The notes under the pieces: generated by a model
Database searches by the model: none
Told to the model about the DNA's origin: nothing
Seen by the model: only the letters and a program-made list of their open reading frames with translations
Translations under genes and position numbers: made by a program
Assembly (NCBI RefSeq): GCF_007746795.1
Contig: NZ_CP036343.1
Span: 7,321,029 to 7,385,028, forward strand
From: Gimesia algae
GTDB taxonomy: Bacteria > Planctomycetota > Planctomycetia > Planctomycetales > Planctomycetaceae
DNA length: 64,000 nt
Direction: 5' to 3'
Part shown: piece after piece, positions 8,026 through 17,246 of the stretch
How positions within the stretch are numbered: the first letter of the stretch is position 1
Layout: the number at the start of each line of letters is the position of its first letter

Positions 8026-9630
8026 ATGTTGAAGCGTCGCTCCTCTTCTCAATGGATCATTCTGGTTGCTTTGTTTTGCCTGATTATTTCAGTCACTTCG
8101 TCAGCAGCACCGAAAAAAAAAGCGGCACCAAAAACGCCGCCGTTGAATTTACCGCCGCTAAAAACCCAGGAGCAGAAAATGCAGTTACTGGGTTACATCA
8201 GACAGACCATGCCCACCCGCCGCATCGCGCAGCGGATCAATTTCAGTTCTGCGGATCTGGATCAGGCACTGGAACAGGAACTGGGACCAGCCACAGAGGA
8301 ACTGGCACAGACGATTGATGATGAAACCTTCATTAGAAGAGCGTCGCTGGATCTGACCGGACAATTACCTGCGCCGGAAAAAATTGAAGCCTTTATCAAA
8401 GACCAGAGTCGGGGCAAACGCAGTGCGCTCATCGATGAATTACTGGAATCGCCGGCCTATGGCCGGAAGTGGGCACGCTACTGGACCTCGGTCATTTTTT
8501 ATGAAAGCGAAGCGAACAAAAGGCGCGTTGACCCGCAGGCGCTGGAGGACTGGCTGGCAGAACAATTCAATAAGGGTGCTCCCTGGGATTACATCACTGT
8601 GATGCTGATCTCGGCAACCCCTGAGCGGAATAAGGCAGTTCGTAACGACTATGGCCAGGATTTCGGCCCGAATAATTTTGTACTCGCCTGCGAAAACAAG
8701 TCGACCGAACTCGCTTCTCAGACTGCCCGGATTTTCATGGGCATCAGCATCAAATGTGCCGAATGCCACGACCATCCCTTCGACAACTGGAAACGGGAAC
8801 AGTTTCACGAACTGGCTGCCTTTTTTCATCCCTACACTTACAAAATGCCCGATCAGGATGACCCCAAGATACAGACTGCGGTACAACCCCGCTTTTTACT
8901 GGGTGAAAAGCCACATGAAAAAATGAAGTCCGATGCGCGCCGGGTCTCCATTGCTGCCTTTCTGGCATATAACCCGAAAAATTACTGGTTCGCCCGCGCT
9001 TACGTGAATCGTATCTGGAGCGAACTCATCGGCGATGGTTTCTACGATGTCGACAGCCTGGGACCTGACAGTGAGGTCATTCACAAACCGGTCGTGAATC
9101 GCATTGCCGCCAACTTCCGCTACAAAGACTTCGACCCCAAATGGGTGTTTCGACTGATTATGAATTCCCGGATCTATCAGCGTGAGATGCGTACCAGCAG
9201 CTCTGCTGCGGACCTGTTTACCGCGGTCAGACCCTCACGTCTGCGTCCCGATGTGATCGCCGATTCTGTCGAAAACCTGATCGGAGAAGATCAGTCCGTC
9301 CGCAAGGAAATTATGCAGACCTTTGATATGAACCCCTCACTCCCGCAGGATGGGCTGGAAGGCAGCATTCAACAGGCACTGCTGATGATGAACAATCAGC
9401 AACTGCAGGAAAAACTTTCCCAGAGCGGACTGAAACAGCAGTTGTTAAAGATGTCTTCTAATACGGAACTGGTTCAGTCACTGTTTTTGCATGTACTGGC
9501 CCGACATGCGACAGAGCCGGAACTGGAGCGAAATCTCAGCTATCTGCGTGAGTCAGAAAAACGCGAAGAAGCCGTTGATGACCTGCTCTGGGTTCTGCTC
9601 AATTCCACTGAGTTTCGCACAAAACGTTAA
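8026..9630 (+). CDS. Secreted DUF1549/DUF1553 domain protein
   Basis: The 534-residue protein has a signal peptide (basic start, hydrophobic 10-26, cleavage near SSAAP). A DUF1549 region follows (about 95-260) with the characteristic FIRRASLDLTGQLP and CAECHDHPF (244-252, a CxxCH haem-like motif). A DUF1553 region comes next (about 305-534), including the block SRIYQREMRTSS. These families are expanded in Planctomycetes, where they pair with DUF1501 proteins; their biochemical role is not established. At 534 residues it is compact compared with many relatives of 700-1,000 residues. The ATG at 8026 starts MLKRRSSS. The next gene, DUF1501, follows 27 bases downstream and is surely co-transcribed. 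Confidence 0.88.
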   Translation: MLKRRSSSQWIILVALFCLIISVTSSAAPKKKAAPKTPPLNLPPLKTQEQKMQLLGYIRQTMPTRRIAQRINFSSADLDQALEQELGPATEELAQTIDDETFIRRASLDLTGQLPAPEKIEAFIKDQSRGKRSALIDELLESPAYGRKWARYWTSVIFYESEANKRRVDPQALEDWLAEQFNKGAPWDYITVMLISATPERNKAVRNDYGQDFGPNNFVLACENKSTELASQTARIFMGISIKCAECHDHPFDNWKREQFHELAAFFHPYTYKMPDQDDPKIQTAVQPRFLLGEKPHEKMKSDARRVSIAAFLAYNPKNYWFARAYVNRIWSELIGDGFYDVDSLGPDSEVIHKPVVNRIAANFRYKDFDPKWVFRLIMNSRIYQREMRTSSSAADLFTAVRPSRLRPDVIADSVENLIGEDQSVRKEIMQTFDMNPSLPQDGLEGSIQQALLMMNNQQLQEKLSQSGLKQQLLKMSSNTELVQSLFLHVLARHATEPELERNLSYLRESEKREEAVDDLLWVLLNSTEFRTKR

Positions 9631-9657
9631 TGGTTTTTCGATCACAGGAATTTTCAT

Positions 9658-10941
9658 ATGCAGACAGATGCGCTCTTACATCTGAATCTTAATTATCGTG
9701 GTGGAGTGTCGCGCCGAAATTTCCTGCAGGCAGCCGCTCTGGGTATTGGCGGCTCGTCTCTGCTCTCTCAGTTTCGTTTGCATGCAGAGGATCTCAAAAA
9801 AGAGGGCCGCTCCTGCATCCTGCTCTGGCTCGCAGGCGCTCCCAGCCAGATGGAAACCTGGGACCCTAAACCGGGCACACCCAATGGCGGAGAAACGAAA
9901 AAGATTCAGACGCAGACTTCCGGAGTCGAAATCGCGCACTACTGGCCTAAAATCGCTGCCGCGATGAATGAGATCGCTGTCATCCGCGCCATGACCGGCA
10001 AAGAAGCCGCCCACGAACGAGGTACCTACCACCTGCATACCGGACATCGCATGCTGGGAATTGAAAAGTTCCCTCATTTTGGATCGGTCGTCGCTCGCGA
10101 GCTGGGGGATCCTCAATCAGACATTCCGAACTTCGTCAGCATCGGTCAGACATTGAGTTCCGGTTTTCTGGGAGTCCAGGTGGCCCCGTTCATTATCGAT
10201 CGCCCGGGCATGTTACCGGATAATGTTACGAATACCACGCCTGATTTGCGCCAGCGCAGAAGACTCGCCTTGCTTAGCCAGCAGGAGCATGAGTTCGCGC
10301 AGGCGGGAGCAGCCGCGCTGGTGAAAGAACAGAGTGAGCTCTATCAGAAAGCCAACCTGATGATGACTTCACCGCGGCTGAAAGCGTTTCAATTCGACGA
10401 TGAACCCGCTGCCATGCAGGAAGCCTATGGAAAATCTCAGACCGGACAGGGTCTGCTGGTGGCCCGTCGGCTGGTCGAAGCAGGAGTCCCGTTTGTGGAG
10501 GTTCGCAGCACAGGTTGGGACATGCACAGCAGTGTGTTCAGCAGTATGACACGCCGCGCGCCCGAAGTGGATCAAGGGCTGTCTCAACTCCTGCTGGACC
10601 TGAAACAACGCGGACTGCTGGAAAAAACACTGGTGCTCTGCATGGGCGAATTCGGCCGGACCCCCAAGATCAACGCTCGTTCTCCTGCCCCCGGTCGTGA
10701 TCACTGGGTCAGAAATTTCAACCTGCTGATGGCCGGCGCTGGTATCAAAGGCGGTCAGGTTATCGGCAAAACGGATGACAATGGTCAGGAAATCATCGAG
10801 GACCCGGTTCAGGTCGACGACCTGTTTCGTTCCATGTGTAAAGCCATGCGAATGGACGCTGACATGGAACTGCACACCCCCGTCGGACGCCCTGTCAGGC
10901 TGGTTGACGGGGGTGCCGTCATTAATGGACTCTTCGGTTAA
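9658..10941 (+). CDS. DUF1501 domain protein with twin-arginine signal
   Basis: The 427-residue protein begins with a Tat signal: SRRNFLQAAA (18-27) followed by a small hydrophobic stretch, so it is exported folded. The rest matches DUF1501, a family related to sulfatase/alkaline-phosphatase-like folds. It has the early CILLWLAGAPSQMETWDPKP block and a later MGEFGRTPKIN followed by GRDHW. The AGGAA sequence before ATG at 9658 is a plausible ribosome site. It forms a two-gene unit with the DUF1549/DUF1553 gene, the usual planctomycete arrangement. A substrate is unknown; involvement in handling extracellular polymers is often suggested but unproven. Confidence 0.88.
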   Translation: MQTDALLHLNLNYRGGVSRRNFLQAAALGIGGSSLLSQFRLHAEDLKKEGRSCILLWLAGAPSQMETWDPKPGTPNGGETKKIQTQTSGVEIAHYWPKIAAAMNEIAVIRAMTGKEAAHERGTYHLHTGHRMLGIEKFPHFGSVVARELGDPQSDIPNFVSIGQTLSSGFLGVQVAPFIIDRPGMLPDNVTNTTPDLRQRRRLALLSQQEHEFAQAGAAALVKEQSELYQKANLMMTSPRLKAFQFDDEPAAMQEAYGKSQTGQGLLVARRLVEAGVPFVEVRSTGWDMHSSVFSSMTRRAPEVDQGLSQLLLDLKQRGLLEKTLVLCMGEFGRTPKINARSPAPGRDHWVRNFNLLMAGAGIKGGQVIGKTDDNGQEIIEDPVQVDDLFRSMCKAMRMDADMELHTPVGRPVRLVDGGAVINGLFG

Positions 10942-11159
10942 ACTGCCACAGAATCAACCGGATATAGCTGAAAGAAATCACTCCCGCAGAAAAGACGAAC
11001 AGCACCTGAAGCGCATCACATTAAACCATAGTGCCTCTCATACTATGATACACGACCCAAATGTCCCTGGAGACGCTTCAGGCAAACTGGTCTCAGGACG
11101 CGCACCCTTTATGCAATGAGGAACGAGAGTCCGACAGAAAGACTCGCAAAGCGGAGCAA

Positions 11160-11579
11160 TTAGCGGGACTTCAACTCAAATTGAAAATCGTTGGAACCTT
11201 CTGCTTTGACGTTGGCCGTCTCACCTGTATTGGGACGGGTGTATTTATCGGGCAGCAATCCAGTGGAATCGGCGTCCATTACCGCAAATCGCACTTTGTG
11301 TATCCCGGGAACAGCACCAGAAGCATCCTGATTATACATCAAACTGAATTTTCCTTCCGCATTGGTGGTGCCTCTTGATGTGGCTTGCTCCGCTACTTCC
11401 GGTTGAAAGATGACAGAAATGTTCTCTACAGGTTTCCCATCCAGAGTCACCGTCCCGGTCACTTCAGTTAACTCGGGCAGCGTCTCTCCGCCACCCGAAC
11501 AACCGGAAATCGAGACGAACAAGAAAACAGCACACATCGCCATTGAAACGGAGTGACATAGAGCGCATATTATTTTCAT
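11160..11579 (-). CDS. Small lipoprotein with carboxypeptidase-regulatory-like (transthyretin-like) fold
   Basis: From ATG 11579 the protein is 139 residues (MKIICALC...). The hydrophobic signal ends in the lipobox-like SISGC, so it is a probable lipoprotein. The mature part, with VTGTVTLDGKPVENISVIFQP and later TNAEGKFSL, is typical of the planctomycete carboxypeptidase-regulatory-like fold. AAGGAAG lies 5 bases before this ATG and decides the start; an ATG at 11600 would overlap the preceding stop. It follows the DUF1559 gene immediately, the usual pairing in this phylum. No function is known. Confidence 0.8.
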   Translation of the reverse strand: MKIICALCHSVSMAMCAVFLFVSISGCSGGGETLPELTEVTGTVTLDGKPVENISVIFQPEVAEQATSRGTTNAEGKFSLMYNQDASGAVPGIHKVRFAVMDADSTGLLPDKYTRPNTGETANVKAEGSNDFQFELKSR

Positions 11580-11593
11580 TTTCTTCCTTTGGC

Positions 11594-12577
11594 TTACCAT
11601 TCGCCCAGCACATTTCCATCGGCGATACTGACTAGATTGAGCAATGTTGGTTCATTCGTGTTTTCACTGACAAATCGCACTCCGCCATCGCCCAGCAGTA
11701 CATGACAGCCGCCTTCATGTTTGCTGCCTGGTGTCCAGGCAAATGGCAAGGGAGTTGTCGAGTTATAAGGTTTGTTAATTCCATAGTTCATATTCAGCCA
11801 GAACGTATTGGTCCAGGTTCCCCAGTAAGGACCATAGTTCGAACTGTATTTCTCCATTGATGTTTCGCACATGAAGATGGTATTTGTTGCCCCATCGGTG
11901 AGATCTCTCATCCTGGCTGAACCGTTTGTTCCGAAAGAAGATCGCAGGTTGCGGGCATTATTTGCATGTCCCCAGAACAACTCCCGGTTCTTACTGTTAT
12001 CCTCCCAGGCACGAGCAATGACCCCGTAACTGGTTCGATAATAGTCGACGGTGTAATAATGACTGGTCGTACTGGAATTGGTACCTGGTGAATCAGCGGA
12101 ATCTGAAGGACAGGCATAAATATTGAGGCGTTGTTTTTTAATCACTGCCATATTCGAAGCGGCCGCGGTCGCACTCGGAGGTGTCACATCGGCATGCGCA
12201 GACAATCCCATCGGCTGAGAAAAATTCAGCTTGTTATACAAGTTTGCCTGATCGAGATAAGGTAGAATCAGCAGGTGTGCGGTGATGTTTTTGACATTGT
12301 TCGACATGGTATCCGGGCTCACCAGCAGGTTTCCATGTTGACATCCGGGATTGATCGTCGCTGGCGGGAATGTCGAATGCGTATCATGATAATTATGCAT
12401 CGCCAGACCAATTTGTTTCATATTGTTTTTACAGGTGCTGCGGCGTGCCGCTTCCCGCGCCTGTTGAACAGCCGGCAGTAACAAGGCGATCAAAATCGCA
12501 ATAATGGCAATCACGACCAGCAACTCAATAAGAGTGAAGCCGCGAGAACGATGAGGCTTAGTCTGAAATCTGAGCAC
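11594..12577 (-). CDS. DUF1559 domain protein with type IV pilin-like N-terminus
   Basis: The 327-residue protein has a prepilin-type N-terminus: a basic leader, then GFTLIELLVVIAIIAILIALLLPAVQQAREAARR, with cleavage expected after the Gly before FTLIE. The C-terminal part has the family HVLLGDGGVRFVSE (H-x-x-x-GDG) motif. Members are pseudopilin-like (type II secretion or cell-surface) proteins, greatly expanded in Planctomycetes. I place the start at a GTG (12577) preceded by GGGGAGAGG five bases upstream. The downstream lipoprotein gene is adjacent and probably co-transcribed. A substrate or partner cannot be inferred. Confidence 0.87.
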   Translation of the reverse strand: MLRFQTKPHRSRGFTLIELLVVIAIIAILIALLLPAVQQAREAARRSTCKNNMKQIGLAMHNYHDTHSTFPPATINPGCQHGNLLVSPDTMSNNVKNITAHLLILPYLDQANLYNKLNFSQPMGLSAHADVTPPSATAAASNMAVIKKQRLNIYACPSDSADSPGTNSSTTSHYYTVDYYRTSYGVIARAWEDNSKNRELFWGHANNARNLRSSFGTNGSARMRDLTDGATNTIFMCETSMEKYSSNYGPYWGTWTNTFWLNMNYGINKPYNSTTPLPFAWTPGSKHEGGCHVLLGDGGVRFVSENTNEPTLLNLVSIADGNVLGEW

Positions 12578-13064
12578 GATACCTCTCCCCAATAAAAATA
12601 TGATTAGAAAATTAAATATACAAACGATTACAACACTCTGGTCATGCGTCCCGATTCAGGAAATGCGTAAAATCACTCAGGATTTGCTCTCCACCTTAAA
12701 ATATGCCCTGCGGTCAGACTAATGTCTGAATTCCTGAGTTGGCGAAAAAGAAACATTTTTCCACTGATGAATGACACTCTGGTTGGCAGAGACGATAATC
12801 AGATGACTTTCAAACCGATATTTGTCTACTGAATTTAAGATCAGTGTAGCAAAGAGAGAAATTCCTGATTCAGAGCACGATGAACCTGATCAAACCCTGA
12901 ATTTATAAACTCGTGTTAATCGAAATCTAGCCTCAAAAAGACTTGGCACCACTGTATCTCTCAACGTATGATAAACAGATGAGCTGCGCCTTAGCGGAAG
13001 TTTTTTTCCGCTTTACTCCTGATTATAAATGACTTTAAAGAAAATACTCCAGACAGGCTGATCC
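12578..13064. other. Intergenic region without a gene, between divergent genes
   Basis: These 487 bases hold no credible coding frame. A hairpin with arms AGCGGAA (12993-12999) and TTCCGCT (13006-13012) and a T-rich loop lies 53 bases before the next gene. It has no terminal T run, so it may be a leader structure. The promoters of both flanking genes must lie here, but none matches the consensus well. Confidence 0.6.
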
Positions 13065-15134
13065 ATGTCGAGCATTGCTGTCCCTTGTCCTCACTGCAAA
13101 AAAAAACTCAAGCTCCGCGATAAAAGCCTGCTCGGGAAAAAGGTAAAATGCCCCAACTGTAAACAGGCTTTTGTTTTGACCCTTCCTTCCAAAACCCCGG
13201 CCACCAGTGAACATCCTGTTCCGGCTGCGTCTGCTCAAAATCCGCCCGCTTCCGATCCACCAATTAAACAGGATACTCCCCCAACGCCAGAACCCGCCGG
13301 GCAGGAAAAGGAGATCAGAATTGAATTGGCACAACCTACAACGCCCGTCGTCGGTACGTCGGCCAAATGGGTTCCCGACGATCCCTTATCACCGCCTTCA
13401 GCTGTACCGGAGCCTGCCTCAGAGCCATCGTCTGGTTTTCCTCAGATTGATACCTCAGCACCGCCTGCTGTGAATACCACTCCTGCTCCCAGCGTTGATG
13501 CTGGAACTTCCAGTTCCGCATTTCCTGATATTGCCGTCGAGTCCACTGAAAATGCAGGCGTTGCGCGGATGCGTGAGTTACGCCGCAAAAATGCGAAACG
13601 TAGAAACGTGACGATTGCCAGCATCGTGGTTGTCCTGCTCCTGATTGGAGGCGGGGCCTACTTTGCCTGGGACAAGGTCGAAGAAACAATCGTATCCAAG
13701 CCGGTTAAACCGGCGCCGGCGCCCGTTGCCGCAACCAGCCCGACGGTTGCCTCAACGCAGCAATACACGCCCCCATCAAAAGTAGCGCCCAGCCCGACAA
13801 AGGGCGAACCGATTCGCCTCTTATACGTTCCTGCAGGGACACGGATCCTGATCCACCTGCATCCCGCGGCGCTCTGGGCACCCGGCTCGCAGGGCGAAGA
13901 ATTTCGAGCCTGCCTCGGTCCAGTCGGTATCTGGGCCGAACAGAAAATCAAAGAAATCTGTCTGACTGGACCGGCGCAGATTCAAGAGCTGACGTTCTGC
14001 CTGATCCTGGGCTCTCCCGGAGCGCCTCCCGAATATGCTGCAGTCATCAGGACCACCGAACCTTTCAAACGTTCTGAACTGATTGCACAATTCGACGGTC
14101 AGCGACTGGATGACTACAGTTTTCCGGTCTACTCGGGTGACAAATATTCTTCGATGATCGTCGATGATCATACCTATGTCATTGGACCACCAGGAAATTT
14201 CAGTGCGGCAGAGATGGCAGAATCGCGCGAATATGACAGCAGTACCTCACCGGGCATTGAATCGACCCTCAAACAGACAGACCGGGATCGTCACCTGACA
14301 ATCGTGTTTGACCCTGATGAAGTGCGTCGGCAACAGGACGTATTGCTCCCGGAAAAAGCGCATCCCTTCCTGAACGAGTTTCTGGACTGGATCGGCGAAG
14401 ATGTCGAAGCCGTAGCCTGGAGCATGCATCTGGGTGCGGATGATTTTTATTCAGAATGGATTTTCCGTAACTCGACGATGATTCGTCCCGGTAAACTCGC
14501 GATGAACCTCAAAGAACAACTCGATGCGCTTCCCGAGGAAATGCTGGAAGGCGTACGCAAAATGAATCCGGGAACCCTAGGCAGTCGCAAGGTCATCGGC
14601 CGCTTTCCCGCGATGCTCAAAGCCTTCAGCATGGCCAATCAAGAGCAGTCGGGAGAACGCTATGCCCAGCTGGTCAGTACTCTGCCGGAACGCGCTGCAC
14701 CAAACCTGGCGCTGGCCAGCCTGTTAACCTGGGATGAATCGACGCGCACTGACTTCTCAGTCAAAGCCAAACCCAGGCCGACCGGCCCGCAACTGCCGGA
14801 TAAAGTGGTGGACCGGCTGAAGCTGAAACTTGAAGTCGACTTCAAACGGATGCCTCTTGAAGAAGTCCTGGCTTATATCGCCGATGAAACCAAAACCAGG
14901 ATCATTCTGGATGGAGCGGGTTTAAAACTGGTCGGTTACACTCAGAATATGCGACAGACCATGAACCTCGGTACGGTTACCGCATTGGAGACCATCCAGG
15001 CCATCTTCAATGTCAAAGACCAGGACCAGATGTGCCTGATCATTGATGAAAATGCGAAAACGGCGACCGTGACCAGTAAACCGTTTGCACAGCAGAATAA
15101 TCTGAAAATGTATGAGTTTCCGCCTGCAAACTAA
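13065..15134 (+). CDS. Zinc-ribbon transmembrane protein with C-terminal STN-like domain
   Basis: The 689-residue protein begins with a zinc-ribbon-like motif, CPHC (8-11) and CPNC (29-32). A long Pro/Ala-rich linker (about 45-160) follows, then one transmembrane helix (182-202) after a basic stretch. A large extracytoplasmic domain comes next, and the end (about 590-689) resembles the secretin/TonB short N-terminal (STN) fold: LEVDFKRMPLEEVLAYIADE. The zinc ribbon faces the cytoplasm by the positive-inside rule. No activity can be assigned. The next gene encodes a shorter protein of the same design, so the two form an operon and may be partners or duplicates. Confidence 0.7.
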   Translation: MSSIAVPCPHCKKKLKLRDKSLLGKKVKCPNCKQAFVLTLPSKTPATSEHPVPAASAQNPPASDPPIKQDTPPTPEPAGQEKEIRIELAQPTTPVVGTSAKWVPDDPLSPPSAVPEPASEPSSGFPQIDTSAPPAVNTTPAPSVDAGTSSSAFPDIAVESTENAGVARMRELRRKNAKRRNVTIASIVVVLLLIGGGAYFAWDKVEETIVSKPVKPAPAPVAATSPTVASTQQYTPPSKVAPSPTKGEPIRLLYVPAGTRILIHLHPAALWAPGSQGEEFRACLGPVGIWAEQKIKEICLTGPAQIQELTFCLILGSPGAPPEYAAVIRTTEPFKRSELIAQFDGQRLDDYSFPVYSGDKYSSMIVDDHTYVIGPPGNFSAAEMAESREYDSSTSPGIESTLKQTDRDRHLTIVFDPDEVRRQQDVLLPEKAHPFLNEFLDWIGEDVEAVAWSMHLGADDFYSEWIFRNSTMIRPGKLAMNLKEQLDALPEEMLEGVRKMNPGTLGSRKVIGRFPAMLKAFSMANQEQSGERYAQLVSTLPERAAPNLALASLLTWDESTRTDFSVKAKPRPTGPQLPDKVVDRLKLKLEVDFKRMPLEEVLAYIADETKTRIILDGAGLKLVGYTQNMRQTMNLGTVTALETIQAIFNVKDQDQMCLIIDENAKTATVTSKPFAQQNNLKMYEFPPAN

Positions 15135-15172
15135 TCAGGCGCTATCTGAAATCCCGTCACAGGTGATTGCTG

Positions 15173-16063
15173 ATGGATATCACCACCTTTCAATGCCCTC
15201 ACTGCCAGACCGCACTTCGCATGCGCAACAGGCAGATTGAAGGCACTACTTTTCCCTGCCCCGACTGCCAGCAGCAACTCCGCTTAACGTCGACCCCGGA
15301 TGGCGAACTCGCCGTTTCCATTATCGAGCCGGAGCCCGAACCCGCGGGCCCTTCGCCACTGAAAATCAAAGCTCGCACTACCTGGAAGCAGCTGCAGAAA
15401 GGTGGCTCATATCTTTTGGCGAGCCCCGTACTGATGGCCTGGCTTGTCGCGGGTACCGGCGCCCTGGTCCTGATATTGCTGATCATATTCGATGATCAGC
15501 CTGCCGCTGTAATCGCAGTCAATCAGCAACGGGAGACAGAAACCGTTCCTGCCGCCGCAGAGACAGAAACCACTGCGATCCCGGCAGTTGAGTCACCGGT
15601 TGCTGAAGCTGTTCCTGAGTTGCCGGTAAAGAATAATCCGAATCTGCCAGAACAGATAGCTCCAGCGCAACCAGCCGACGCTTCAGCCGAACACCAGGTT
15701 TTAGTCGCTGTCAAACCGGAGAACCTGCCTCCACTGATCGCGTCAAAGCCGCAACCTGCCGCTCCGCCCGCGGCTCCTCAGACGGATGTGACACTCGCAT
15801 TACAGATACCCATCCTGGAATTTCGCCAGACGGATGAAATTCCCCTGAAGACAATGATCTCTCAATTTGAGGAAATGCTCGATACCGAGTTCAATCTGGC
15901 AGCCAATGTCAAAAACGACCCACGTCTGCTGGAAACCCCGATCACGCTTTCCAGCAAAAACACAACGCTCTCACATTTATTAGAGCAGATATTGAGCGAA
16001 GTAGCCCTGACATTTACAGTGAAATCAAATAAGATTTACATAGAGAGGGCTGCTGCACCCTGA
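15173..16063 (+). CDS. Zinc-ribbon transmembrane protein with C-terminal STN-like domain, shorter paralog
   Basis: The 296-residue protein starts at ATG 15173, with AGGTGA seven bases upstream; an earlier TTG is rejected. Cysteines at 8, 11, 29 and 32 (CPHC and CPDC) have exactly the same spacing as in the preceding gene. A transmembrane helix lies at about 84-108, then a Pro/Ala/Glu-rich linker. The STN-like end (about 205-296) has IPLKTMISQFEEMLDTEFNL and IYIERAA. The large middle domain of its neighbour is missing. It follows 38 bases after the previous stop, so it is probably co-transcribed. Function is unknown. Confidence 0.7.
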   Translation: MDITTFQCPHCQTALRMRNRQIEGTTFPCPDCQQQLRLTSTPDGELAVSIIEPEPEPAGPSPLKIKARTTWKQLQKGGSYLLASPVLMAWLVAGTGALVLILLIIFDDQPAAVIAVNQQRETETVPAAAETETTAIPAVESPVAEAVPELPVKNNPNLPEQIAPAQPADASAEHQVLVAVKPENLPPLIASKPQPAAPPAAPQTDVTLALQIPILEFRQTDEIPLKTMISQFEEMLDTEFNLAANVKNDPRLLETPITLSSKNTTLSHLLEQILSEVALTFTVKSNKIYIERAAAP

Positions 16064-16159
16064 ATGAACCACCTGACGCTGGTCGTATCCTTTTTGGTCG
16101 ATCGCGTCTCCGCTTTTAACTGAACCGGGTTGCCGGCTCATACGAAATTAGTATCTATC

Positions 16160-16459
16160 GTGAAACTCGACGACAAAGTCTGTTACTGTTTTCATATCAG
16201 TAAACGAAAAATCATCAATCACCTGCGGATTCATCGTCCGCGGCGTGCCAGTCAGCTAAGTGACTGTGGGGGTGCCGGTACCGGCTGTGGCTGGTGTGTT
16301 CCTTACCTGAAGCGCTACTTCGCCGAATATGAGAAATCGGATCTCTCCGAAGCAGGTGAATTGTCATCGAACGAAACGGAAGTCATCTCAGCAGAAGAAT
16401 ACGCGCGGCAACGAGACCAGTACATTGAAAGCGGAAAAGGGAAACCCCCTGCCAGATAA
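16160..16459 (+). CDS. BFD-like [2Fe-2S]-binding protein
   Basis: The 99-residue protein (from GTG 16160) has VCYC (7-10) and then a Cys-rich block CGGAGTGCGWC (36-46), so four or five cysteines could bind a [2Fe-2S] cluster. This fits the Bfd-like fold found in bacterioferritin-associated ferredoxin and in related regulators. A TTG at 16130 would add ten residues, but MKLDDKVCYC resembles the usual start of this family. It lies 34 bases upstream of an ABC transporter operon. It may act in iron release from ferritin or as a redox partner; no ferritin gene is nearby. Confidence 0.75.
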   Translation: MKLDDKVCYCFHISKRKIINHLRIHRPRRASQLSDCGGAGTGCGWCVPYLKRYFAEYEKSDLSEAGELSSNETEVISAEEYARQRDQYIESGKGKPPAR

Positions 16460-16493
16460 TCGCATTTAACCTCTACTGCTTCGAGATCACAAC

Positions 16494-17246
16494 ATGGCGG
16501 CTTCTGATACCGACGCACTCCCTTCTCTGCAAAATCAAGAGCGTTCTATCCTGCTCTCCCTGAAATCCATCTCCAAAACTTATGTCACGGGCGATGTCTC
16601 TGTCCCCGTGTTACACAATGTCGATCTCGATATTCTCGCCGGTGAATTTCTGGTGATCGTCGGCCCTTCGGGTTCTGGTAAAAGCACGCTGTTAAATATC
16701 GTGGGAGGCATCGATGTCTCTACGACAGGTGACGTCTTTTTTCAGCAGCAGAATCTTTCCGAATTCAGTGAGCAGCAGCTGACACGTTATCGCCGCGAAA
16801 ATATCGGTTTTGTCTTTCAATTCTACAACCTGGTCCCCACTCTGACGGCACGGGAAAACGTGATTGTGGCAGCCGATATCAGTGCCGATCCCATGTCACC
16901 TGACGACGCGCTGGAACTGGTTGGACTGGCGGATCGGGCCAATCATTTCCCCGCACAGCTCTCAGGCGGTGAACAGCAGCGGGTTGCGATTGCCCGCGCG
17001 CTGGTCAAAAAACCGGAACTGCTGTTGTGCGACGAACCCACGGGGGCACTCGATCTTTCAACGGGTCGCAAGATTCTGGAAGTGCTTGGTAATCTGAATC
17101 GGGAGCTGGGCAAGACTGTCGTCATTATTACTCACAACTCCGCCATCGGGAAAATGGCACAACGTGTGATTCGCATCGGTTCCGGTACCATTGCTGAAAC
17201 CAGCATCAATCCACAGCCCATTCCGGCAAATCAGGTCACCTGGTAA
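16494..17246 (+). CDS. ABC transporter ATP-binding protein (MacB/LolD type)
   Basis: The 250-residue ATPase has Walker [10 protein letters not shown] (57-65), a Q-loop near FVFQFYN, the signature [15 protein letters not shown] (156-170), Walker B LLLCDEP (176-182) and the H-loop IITHN. The sequence belongs to the MacB/LolD/FtsE subgroup, which couples to FtsX-like permeases. It overlaps the permease gene by one base (TAATG) and is followed by an adaptor gene, together forming a tripartite ABC exporter. The substrate is not evident. It may be a lipid, a peptide or a lipoprotein. Confidence 0.92.
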   Translation: MAASDTDALPSLQNQERSILLSLKSISKTYVTGDVSVPVLHNVDLDILAGEFLVIVGPSGSGKSTLLNIVGGIDVSTTGDVFFQQQNLSEFSEQQLTRYRRENIGFVFQFYNLVPTLTARENVIVAADISADPMSPDDALELVGLADRANHFPAQLSGGEQQRVAIARALVKKPELLLCDEPTGALDLSTGRKILEVLGNLNRELGKTVVIITHNSAIGKMAQRVIRIGSGTIAETSINPQPIPANQVTW

